A stretch of DNA of 64,000 bases, from the NCBI GenBank assembly GCA_027422505.1, contig JAPQWV010000001.1, positions 3,906,001 through 3,970,000 of the forward strand, read 5' to 3'. The DNA comes from Craterostigma plantagineum. Lineage: Eukaryota; Streptophyta; Magnoliopsida; Lamiales; Linderniaceae. The first letter of the stretch is position 1, and every line of letters begins with the position of its first letter. A program made the translations under genes and the position numbers. Shown in pieces: positions 55,758 through 64,000 of the stretch. Under the pieces are notes generated by a model. That model ran no database searches. It saw nothing but the letters and a program-made list of their open reading frames with translations, and was not told where the DNA came from.

Positions 55758-57322
55758 TCCCTATAAAAATGTTGGCTTGGATTGAGGAATGCATAACCAC
55801 GGTTTCCTACCAACTTTCTATCAATGGAGCATTGGAAGGGAACATAAAAGGAGCTAGGGGGATTAGACAAGGAGACCCCATGTCACCATTATTGTTCGTA
55901 TTGGTCATGGAATATTTGTCAAGGAAACTACGACTGATAGCGGCTGGGGCAGATTTCAGATACCATCCATTGTGTAAGCAGCTGAGAATTATTAATCTGT
56001 GCTTTGCAGATGATCTAATCATCCTATGCAAAGCTCAGAGGAGGTCTGTTAAAATGATAACTGAGAGTCTGAAACAATTTTAGATTACTACGGGGCTAGA
56101 GGCAAATAACAGCAAGTCATCCATATACATTGCTGGTGTGTCAGCTGAGGCCAGACAAGAGCTAACTGATTTAACCGGGTTCACTGAAGGCAAATTCCCT
56201 ATGAGGTACCTCGGGGTGCCCATATCACCTACAAAGTGGAGTAAAACTGACTATCAAGAGCTGGTGGACAGAATTGTCAAGCTTATTAATTGTTGGACAA
56301 CGAGGCACCTTTCATATGCCGACAGATGCTGCCTTATAAACTCTGTGTTGCTGTCGATGCATGGATATTGGGGATCCATTTTTATACTACCTAGAAGTGT
56401 GGTTAAGCTTGTAGACCAAAAGTGTAGAGAGTTTCTATGGGGCAGGTCTGAGAGGGGATCAGCACAGGCTCTGGTAGCGTGGGATTTAGTGTGCAGAAGG
56501 AAAAGCTGCGGAGGCCTGAACATCAAGAATTGTGGGGACTGGAATTATGCTTGCATTGGGAGACTACTGTGTGATATTGTGGGGAAAAAAGACTGCCTTT
56601 GGATCCGGTGGTTGGATGGAGTATATCTGAAAGGTGGGGAGTTTTGGGCATACAAGGCACCGAAGGATTGCAGCTGGACATGGAGGAAAATGAACAAGCT
56701 CAAGGAGATCTTCAGCTATGGTTGTGAACAGGGTAGATGGAAAGCAACAGAGCATGGAAGATACACAACTACCTCAGCTTATAACTGGCTGGGTAGAGAC
56801 AGGGAGAGGAAGTTCGAGCTCGCTAAGGCTGTATGGAATCGATGGTCTGTTCCTAAGCATGGTGTGGTGCTTTGGTTGATAGTTCATGGCAGAATTTTAA
56901 CCCGAGACAGATTACAGCAGTGGGGTGTTGAGATGCAAGACTCAAAGTGTCTATTATGTGGAAATGAAGAGGAAACTATCAGTCATATCTTTATGGAATG
57001 TGAATTTAGCCAAGTGATCAGAGAAAGTATTCAGCAGTGGATTAATTCGCGTATAGCAGATGAGCTGGAGGGAGTGAAGAGATTACTGAAGCAGCTGGGA
57101 AAGCGAAAAAGTAAGGTCTGCAAGGTGAAGATTATGATAGTTATAGCAATGCTATATTTGATTTGGAATGAAAGAAACCGAAGATTGCATGGGGAGAATC
57201 CGAGGTCAGAGGCCGAAGTGGTGAGAGCAATCCAACGAGTGGCAATTGAACATATTAACAGTCTGAGGTTATTACATGCTAGGGAGGATGAACAGCTATT
57301 TCTACAGCGCCTAATATGTTAG
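55758..57322 (+). pseudogene. LINE ORF2, second part (RT and zf-RVT)
   Basis: Continuation of the LINE after the nested insertion. RT motifs are GARGIRQGDPMSPLLFVLVM and the catalytic NLCFADDLIILCK (FADD) near 55996. A TAG at 56081-56083 interrupts the same frame. The rest, 56138-57322, has FPMRYLGVPISPTKWSKTDY, the thumb region, and the cysteine-rich zf-RVT end (CLLCGNEEETISHIFMEC). It stops at TAG 57320-57322, about 80 bp before the A tail. Confidence 0.9.
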
Positions 57323-57420
57323 CATAGTATGTAGTGTAGGATATTGAACTAACAATGTAACAGGTTGAACTTTGTTCATGTGGTAATGATAACTTTCTTA
57401 CCGAAAAAAAAATAAATTAG

Positions 57421-58121
57421 GTAAATTTATTTATTTTTATCACATAGATTACATTAGTTAATAGATTTTTATGTTTTAGGTAGAAGTAATTAAGAAGTTC
57501 GATGGAAACTAAAATAAAAACGTTAGTCGAATCATAAAAGACTTGCCAGTTGCCACATCAAATTCACAATAACACTGCCTCTGTCACAATAATATAGTGT
57601 TACTGTAGCGCTTTTTTTTTTTAACGCTTCATCGCGGGGTAGATTTATGCTAAAGCGCGCCTTAAAACGCAGAATATTACACTTTTTTAAACACTGGTTT
57701 CAATACATTTTTTAGTATAATATATACTCCTCGTTGCTAAAAACAAGTCGTTTTAGACTTTTTTTTTTGTTTTTTAATACAAGTCATTTTTACTTTTTCT
57801 AAGAAAAATAGCTTGAACGTTTATAACTTTACCCTCATCTTAAATAAAAATAATTAGATTAAATAGGTTAAAATAATTAACTATGGGGATAGCAAAGGTT
57901 TTGTTTATTTTCTTAATATGTGCACAATTACCTTAAATGACATACATATTTAGGAACAGACTTGTATCACATAAGCTTCAAATTACTTCTTTCGAAGCTA
58001 ATTTCGAGTCCCAAATGATTGAAACATTACCAAGGCTCTTTAGCCACACAAATAATTAAAAAAAGAAAGATACATGAGAAAAAGCACAAAAGAAAAAATA
58101 ATTTCAAATGAACTTGACCTT
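57421..58121. other. Intergenic spacer
   Basis: AT-rich DNA. A stretch at 57727-57830 (ACTCCTCGTTGCTAAAAACA) has a weak Stowaway/Mariner look but no second end. Nothing else is supported. Confidence 0.45.
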
Positions 58122-58652
58122 TCAAATCTTTCTACCTATTTTGCCACCATGACTTGTACTTCTAGGGTACTTAACCCTATTAATGTCAAACTTATATTGA
58201 TCATCATCATCAAAATTAGAACAAGGGCCATCTTCATCGATCCTCCCCATCGCCACGCTGGCACTCCTCGGCATAACCGAGGAGGACCCTTCCGCAAATT
58301 TCGAATTCTTCTGAGGATGATTCTTATCTACATATCTATCGATTTGTCCATTCGCCTCGGCGTTACTATAAATACTCCTCAACGATGCGACCCTTAGAAG
58401 CTCTCGATAATCCTCGTTCTCACCGTACGATCGGGCCGGGCCCAAACCGACGCTATAGCTCTTCATGAGGCCCGAATTACGGTTCGTGGAAGGAGTGGGG
58501 CCCACCTTTTTGTTGCTGCTGTAAGTTCCCGCCCGGTCGGCGTAATCCATCATGCTTTTAACGTATGAGTCTCGGGCCTTGGCTAGGGCTCGAATGGGAA
58601 GTGCTATGATTCTCAATAATTTGTTGTGTTGGCTTGCCTTTGTGGTCTTCAT
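58122..58652 (-). CDS. Small plant-specific protein of unknown function
   Basis: Single exon, 176 residues. The N-terminus KASQHNKLLRIIALPIRALA followed by KARDSYVKSMMDYADRAG is basic and probably amphipathic. A conserved ENEDYRELLRVASLRS block lies near residue 80, and the C-terminal part is Ser/Asp-rich. I recognise the pattern from short, uncharacterised proteins common in dicots, with no assigned biochemical role. No signal peptide or membrane segment is clear. The start at 58652 is the first ATG. CTATAAATA on the minus strand near 58726-58736 is a good TATA box. The frame is uninterrupted and GC-richer than the flanks, supporting a real gene. Confidence 0.8.
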   Translation of the reverse strand: MKTTKASQHNKLLRIIALPIRALAKARDSYVKSMMDYADRAGTYSSNKKVGPTPSTNRNSGLMKSYSVGLGPARSYGENEDYRELLRVASLRSIYSNAEANGQIDRYVDKNHPQKNSKFAEGSSSVMPRSASVAMGRIDEDGPCSNFDDDDQYKFDINRVKYPRSTSHGGKIGRKI

Positions 58653-60412
58653 GGCGATTGTATTGCGTTTGCGTCTATTGAGTATTTGTGATTTGATGAA
58701 ATTGAATGAAAAGAAAGATGATGTTTTTATTTATAGGATGCAAGAAATTGGATTAGTACGGCCAACCAAAATTGGATTGGTCAATTAAATTAAAACTGTG
58801 TGCCAGTGTTGAAAAAATTGAATTTCTATTGGCTTGCTTTGACTTAGGCCTTTGCCTCCGCCGTCATTGTTTAACTGGTTTGAAGACTTTGACTATTGAA
58901 TAATTAATTTATGATTGTTGATTCAATGACCAAAGAAACGTTGCTGATATTGAAAAATCCGTGGGCTGATACTTCGTCGCACATACGGATGGTACATGTA
59001 TATACCTATCGAATTTAATTTAAATAATTACAATATTCATCTTCGTTCTAAACAGTATATTATAAGATATTTTATGTGTGTATATAATGACTGATCCTTA
59101 CCGCAATCCGTGACAACATTCGTTTTCCGAAATTGAAACTAGTCTAATTATTAAGTGGGATATTGCGGTCTGCAAAAAGTTACTTTAATTTAACAAATTG
59201 ACGGCAATCTTGCAACTTTAGCTTATTTGAGGAAATATCGTTTCATTATGCCGAAATCCTTTTCCAGCTATTGTAATTATATTATTAACGTACACGATCA
59301 TTGCTAGAAAAACCATTAATTATACTCTAACCGTCATCATTCCAATAATCTTTTGTAGTTTATCTGTTTAGCTTTTTATTTTGTAGCTTAAATGAGGGTT
59401 TCAGACTTTAGTCGATTACATTGAAGTCGTTTTCTTCTAGTGAAAAAGAACTAGAAGTATTATTTGTATATGATATATATAACCTCTTTTTGTCATATTG
59501 AGAAATGGTGCAGACATCTAAGAATGATACACGGTCTTTCCATAATTAACTACATAAACACGTTCTATACATGTGCAATTTTAACATAAATATATTATTT
59601 TACATTTTAATTTATTATAAAATTATTACTTTTATTATGTATACGAAAACTTATTTGAGGATAATTGTAATATTTATGAATATCATGGGTAAATTTGTAA
59701 TTCTTATTGACACAACAAATTAATTAGATGGTAGTTATTGTAAGCATCTCTTATTTAATAAAATAGAATGATAAAAAAATGTAACGGAAATAACCCATGG
59801 ACATAGTATGCTGGGGAAAGCATATACAGTAAGATCAATAATTAGATTCCTTTTTTCCATGTGTTTATTCACTTTTGGAGTTGTCCAAACTAATTATGTT
59901 GCTTCTCGTGATTACAAAGGTTTGCTTTATTTCATAATTATCTTCCTTTTATAATAGTAACATAATTTTCAAAATTTACTGACGTTATTAGTACTGTCAA
60001 TGGCCGCGGGCTGGCCCACCATTATTGTAATTATAGATCTTATATACATATATATTATATAGAAAATAAATATTAAATTAATTAGATAATGTAATTAATG
60101 ATTCATTAGTTATGTCAATTAATATCATATTTATTATCATATACATAATTAATAGCATATTTATCCATAATAGTTTTTAATAAATACCAAAATTAGTCAA
60201 AATTATCAGTAAATTATATTTTAAATTAAAATAAAAAATATCAAATTTTTCTAGGCCTAGGCAGGCGGCCCCATTTTTCTAGGCCCGCCAGATGGTGGGC
60301 CAGCCTACCCCACCCCGGCAAGTGGCGGGCTTTGGCGGGAGCGGGGCGGCCCGGCCCACCTCTCCAAACTGACAATTCTACTATTAATGTCCGGCTAAAT
60401 TTTGGAAGTGTT
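58653..60412. other. Intergenic region with a possible hAT-like remnant
   Basis: AT-rich spacer. At about 59994-60384 a segment with GC-rich ends and AT-rich core begins ACTGTCAATGGCCGCGGGCT and ends GGCCCACCTCTCCAAACTGA plus CAATTC. The ends are loosely inverted, as in hAT-type MITEs with GGCCCGGCC-rich ends. No clean duplication was found. Confidence 0.35.
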
Positions 60413-60417
60413 CGAAG

Positions 60418-60925
60418 TGTTGGGTCCAGCCGCCTTAGGAGAACAACAAATGCCAATCAATCTTATGTGTGGACGAAATGAGTGTTGAACAACTAATGAG
60501 GTGGCATGCATGTGATGTGAGCAATGAGCAAACGGACTTTGGCATTTTGTGTGTAGCTTTGCCTAGGCACGATTCTCATTCGAGCAGAACACCCCAAAGC
60601 GAAAGAAATAAATGCAGTGAGAGAGAAATAAACAGTGAGAGGAAAATTTATCCGGGTGGATAAGGGTGAGAGCGGGTTTAGTTTTACTAGGGTAGTTGGG
60701 AATAGGTACAAATATATTACCCGGGTGGGTAAGGGGTCTCGAGTTTTGGTTTAAACACGAGTGTTAATTTGTACGCTGTAATATTCTCAATATAGTAAAG
60801 CTGGTGCTCTCCGTGGATGTAGGCGGTATTGGCCGAACCACGTAAAAATCCCGTGTTCTCTATCGGCGTCATTTCGGTTTTATATTGTCAAACAAAAATT
60901 GTCGCGGGTCCAAAATAATCTTCCA
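60418..60925 (+). repeat. 5' LTR of deleted Copia
   Basis: 508 bp. It lacks the TATAAAAGG box present in the 3' copy: GCCTAGGCACGATT replaces GCCTATAAAAGGCACTATT near 60560-60575. Confidence 0.88.
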
Positions 60926-61800
60926 CTTAGCCACAAAGTTAGATCTGAAGCGGGAGCTGTACCGGCTAAAGATGGAGGAAGGTGGAAATCTCATGGATCA
61001 TATAAGCGTGTTCAACGGACTTGTGAGTCAACTTATAAAAGTTGAAGTAAAGTTAGAGGAAGAATATAAGGCTCTTTTACTTCTTACCTCGCTTCCTGAT
61101 TCTTATGATAATTTGGTCACAACCATCTTGTACGGGAAGACGACAGTGAAGATGGTGGATGTACAGTCAACCCTTTTGGCGCATGAAAAGAGGAGACGAT
61201 CAAATTATGGAGATAGCCAAAATTCGGCGTTGGCTATACACGGGGAGAATCGTAGAGGAAGGTTCCACGCCAGGGAATTTGGAGGTAGCAGCTGGTCCAA
61301 ATCAAAGAATGGCGGGAAGGGCATCGTGTGCTACAAGTGTGGGAGCCGGGACACATCAAGAGGAGTTGTCCGACTTGGAGGAAGGACATGAATGGCGAGA
61401 AAAATTTCACAACCATGATAGCACAGGATACGAATGATGTTGTAGACGTTCTCACAGTCTACAATGATGGCGCTTTTTCTCAGGATGAATGGATATTTGA
61501 TTCGAGATCGAAGTACCATATTTGCTCCGAAAGAAAATACGTTCCAGAAGATACGAAGAGGTTCGGTTTCCATGGCTAATAGATACCGTCATGTGGTTCG
61601 TGGTGTTGGAACTGTGAAGATCAAAATGACTGACGGAGCGGTGCGAGCTTTGTGTGGTGTGATCTTTGTCTCAAAGTTACGGAAGAATTTAATATCCTTG
61701 AGCCAGTTAGATTCCAAGGGCTATGGGAGTTTCATAGCATGGGGAGTTTATAAATCACACGTGGCGGAAAAGTCCTACTGAAGGGAGAAAAGCGTGGAGG
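60926..61800 (+). pseudogene. Gag and protease remnants of deleted Copia
   Basis: The open frame to 61391 has no ATG at a sensible place and begins in the middle of the UBN2 gag domain (LKRELYRLKMEEGGNLMDHI ... LLLLTSLPDSYDNLVT). The zinc knuckle is split by a frame shift near 61345 (CYKCG in one frame, PGHIKRSCP in another). The protease site reads WIFDSRSKYHIC, with R where the catalytic triad normally has G. The following VSKLRKNLISLSQLDSKGYG is the usual start of the protease-integrase linker. Nothing here can be functional alone. Confidence 0.85.
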
Positions 61801-62161
61801 TTTGTATCGTCTGGACATGAGTGTGGTACAAAACACTCTGACTTCGATGGGTTCACAAAAGTCGCGCGCGCGTGGTAGAAAGGCAGACAGTGGTGAGAAG
61901 GAAAGTCCTGCTGGAGAAGGGGTTGCGTCGAAGTCCCTCTTCAAAATCGACGGGTAGAGTCGGTTCGACAGCTGCACATAGGATTGGCCGCGGTGTGAAT
62001 CAAGTGGGAAGGACCTGAATTCTTGATTCGGATATGTGTAGCTGGTACAAGGAAGGCCAATGGACGTTCGTTGTAATTACGAACGAGTTACTCTCAAGTT
62101 CAAACTCGTTGGGATGAGCGCTTGGTAATGAAGACGCTGAATGCGGCTGGAGGGGGAGAAT

Positions 62162-62674
62162 TGTTGGGTCCAGCCGTCTTAGGAGAACAACAAATGCCAA
62201 TCAATCTTATGTGTGGACGAAATGAGTGTTGCACAACTAATGAGGTGGCATGCATGTGACGTGAGCAATGAGCAAATGGACACTGGCATTTTGTGTGTAG
62301 CTTTGCCTATAAAAGGCACTATTCTCATTCGAGCAGAACACCCCAAAGCGAAAGAAATAAATGCAGTGAGAGAGAAATAAACAGTGAGAGGAAAATTTAT
62401 CCGGGTGGATAAGGGTGATAGCGAGTTTAGTTTTACTGGGGTAGTTGGGAATATGTACAAATATATTACTCGGGTGGGTAAGGGGTCTCGAGTTTTGATT
62501 TAACCACGAGTGTTAATTTGTACGATGTAATATTCTCAATATAGTAAAGCTGGTGCTCTCCGTGGATGTAGGCGGTATTGGCCGAACCACGTAAAAATCC
62601 CGTGTTCTCTATCGGCGTCATTTCGATTTTATATTGTCAAACAAAATTGTCGCGGGTCCAGAAATAATCTTCCA
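62162..62674 (+). repeat. 3' LTR of deleted Copia
   Basis: 513 bp, same ends as the left copy. It keeps CTATAAAAGG at 62308-62317 as a promoter. Confidence 0.88.
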
Positions 62675-63161
62675 ATGGGCCCGAAAAATTACCGCTCAAC
62701 CCCAAGAGGAAGATGTAAAGAAAATAATGCAATTTATAAATGGTATATTCGATTGTCCTAACCATACAGGAAGATATAAGCTTGCTTGTTCCGAATGTTA
62801 ATTATTAACGGGGAGACATTGACCTCTAACTACTATATCCCATTTCTTCATATGACTTTTAAAAATAAGGCAATTCCTATATTTAATATTTTCAAGAATG
62901 TATTAGGATGTGCGTGGTAATTTAATTTGTAGATCGAGGACATATGTTTATATATGTATTAATAATTCTTTATGAGAAAATACACCAGTTGATTTCTTAG
63001 AGAAAGAGTAATCACCCAATTATCAAAATTTAAAATTCAGGATTTCGGTTTGATATTACAAAACATCACATTCATAGAATCCATAAATCACCAACGAAAC
63101 TATCACACAACAACAACACAATGAGAAAAAGAAAAAAAAAAAAACCAACAATTGTACACAA
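62675..63161. other. Intergenic spacer
   Basis: AT-rich DNA downstream of the Copia derivative and 3' of the following minus-strand gene; no feature supported. Confidence 0.5.
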
Positions 63162-63476
63162 CTATAACTGGGCCACAAATCGCTTCTTACCTTTACCCAA
63201 TCTTCTTGTCCTAATAATATTTCCTCCGCCATGAATATCACCTTCACCATTACCGTCATTGAGAATCAAAGGCAAATAGTTGGCTTCATCTTCTCCAAAA
63301 TCATCCTCGTAAGTCGATATGCGAATACAAGAACAACGTTCCAAAGATGCAAAGAAAGCTCCGGCCAGCCCATTTATGACCCACATGGCCACTCCGTCGA
63401 GCTTTGCACAGCCACTTTGCGGCGGAGGAACTCTCACTGCGGCGGAGGAAGTGGTGGCGGCGGCGGTGGCTTCCAT
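63162..63476 (-). CDS. Small plant-specific protein of unknown function
   Basis: Single exon, 104 residues. An Ala/Thr-rich N-terminus precedes a conserved core, AKLDGVAMWVINGLAGAFFA then SLERCSCIRISTYED, and a basic end (RTRRLGKGKKRFV). The core looks like a short hydrophobic helix followed by a CxC motif, seen in small dicot proteins that are annotated only as expressed or hypothetical. A TTATATAA box at about 63525-63532 lies about 50 bp upstream of the ATG at 63476. No targeting signal is certain. Function unknown. Confidence 0.75.
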   Translation of the reverse strand: MEATAAATTSSAAVRVPPPQSGCAKLDGVAMWVINGLAGAFFASLERCSCIRISTYEDDFGEDEANYLPLILNDGNGEGDIHGGGNIIRTRRLGKGKKRFVAQL

Positions 63477-64000
63477 TGTGTGTCAAATGTCAATTTGATT
63501 ATGTGTTTGAGAGAGATGTTTCTTTATATAAGAATGAGGGAGGATTTGGTATGTATTGTGCAAGTAATAATTAGGTTGTTTTTAATTAGTGGGGTGGTTT
63601 GAAATTAGTTCTAGATTTCGTAAATATGCGTGCCCATGCGCGAGTTGATCATCATTGTGGAGATTCGTTTTCACTTTAAAATATTCTTACAGGGTATTGT
63701 GATTATCACTGTTGTAATTAATATATGGACATAGAATAAACTCAGTGTCTTGTCAAAATGGCATCTTTATTTAATTTTACTCTTTCTTTTGCCTGTTATC
63801 GAAATCGCTTGAACATGGGATCCAAGGAAAGTTTCGGTTGGTTTATTCTATTTTGAGTACAATTAAAATTTCACATAAAATGATACTATTAGGTTAGGAT
63901 TGTGGTTTTCAATTAAATAATTAAAAAAATCAACCATTAATAAAATAAACAACTAATGAAAATCATTAATAAAACAGACATTTTCGTAGCCCTAAGTTAC
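63477..64000. other. Promoter side of the last gene and spacer
   Basis: Upstream region of the minus-strand gene ending at 63476, then AT-rich spacer to the window end. No other gene is seen. Confidence 0.5.

Larger units (their letters stand above)
45453..57410 (+). mobile_element. Full-length plant L1 LINE, split by a nested LTR element
   Basis: Flanked by a 10-bp duplication AATAAATTAG (45443-45452 and 57411-57420). It has ORF1, ORF2 (endonuclease, RT, cysteine-rich end) and a terminal A tail (CCGAAAAAAAA). Without the nested Sirevirus-like element at 48711-55757 and its 5-bp duplication the LINE is about 4.9 kb. ORF2 also has a frame shift near 48034-48078 and an in-frame TAG at 56081-56083. 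It is therefore inactive, although it was inserted at full length. Confidence 0.93.
60418..62674 (+). mobile_element. Internally deleted Copia derivative
   Basis: Two LTR-like repeats (60418-60925 and 62162-62674) starting TGTTGGGTCC and ending ATCTTCCA enclose about 1.2 kb. The inside starts in mid-gag without any primer site and ends with the PPT GGAGGGGGAGAAT (62149-62161). Gag, a broken zinc knuckle and a degenerate protease remain; integrase, RT and RNase H are gone. Flanking 5-mers (CGAAG and ATGGG) do not match, so either recombination or end damage has occurred. Confidence 0.85.

Noticed and set aside
57727..57830. Possible Stowaway-like MITE start
   Set aside because: Only one end resembles the family and no partner end or TA duplication was found.
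60413..62679. Target-site duplication for the deleted Copia derivative
   Set aside because: CGAAG on the left and ATGGG on the right do not match; shifting the ends by a few bases did not help.
1..64000. CRISPR arrays, rRNA, intact tRNA genes, bacterial operons
   Set aside because: No spaced repeat arrays, rRNA or full cloverleaf genes were recognised; the content is plant nuclear. The 18-nt tRNA-Asp 3' end at 15773-15790 is a primer site, not a tRNA gene.

Overview
The window is nuclear DNA of a flowering plant, almost certainly a eudicot. The evidence is spliced genes of plant-specific families (DUF620, SOFL, ZCF37-like, At4g08330-like, an IFRD/SAT32-type gene, an F-box gene), plant retrotransposon lineages, MITEs and an endogenous plant pararetrovirus. 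Species cannot be fixed from the sequence alone. All calls come from reading the sequence and its translations; no database search was run.

Layout. 1-415 is spacer. 416-6081 is an almost intact Ty1/Copia element (TSD AAATA). 6770-17427 is a minus-strand Athila-like Ty3/Gypsy element (TSD TACAT, tRNA-Asp primer site, three frame breaks). It landed exactly at the junction between an older solo LTR (17432-18615, TSD TTACA) and that LTR's target duplication. A gene island follows: At4g08330-like (18952-19329, +), DUF620 (21021-22626, +, two exons), an IFRD/SAT32-type gene (23390-27059, -, 13 coding exons), a LINE fragment (28105-28690), an F-box gene (28730-29827, -) and a ZCF37-like gene (30504-31262, -). 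A Stowaway-like MITE lies at 32567-32838.

33389-41096 is one genome-length, decayed endogenous pararetrovirus (Caulimoviridae, florendovirus-like in size and order). It carries a tRNA-iMet primer site, movement, coat, protease, RT and RNase H regions, and a second ORF of unknown function with an RGG-rich start. Its ends share a direct repeat of about 50 bp that stops exactly at the primer site. A SOB FIVE-LIKE gene (41967-42858, +, four exons, one apparent GC-AG intron) and a 614-bp hAT-type MITE (44263-44876, TSD GCTACGTG) follow.

45453-57410 is a full-length plant L1 LINE (TSD AATAAATTAG) split in its RT domain by a young Sirevirus-like Copia derivative (48711-55757, TSD TCCCT). That derivative keeps a gag-like ORF but has no pol. 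The last part holds a small plant-specific gene (58122-58652, -), a deleted Copia derivative (60418-62674) and another small plant-specific gene (63162-63476, -).

The host genes are unrelated single genes. What the window mostly records is layers of transposition: Athila into the edge of a solo LTR, and a Sirevirus derivative into a LINE. The most unusual signals are a primer-binding site in the first Copia element that is perfectly complementary to its own LTR (possible self-priming), the primer-site-defined end of the pararetrovirus copy together with its uncharacterised second ORF, and the gag-only Sirevirus derivative.
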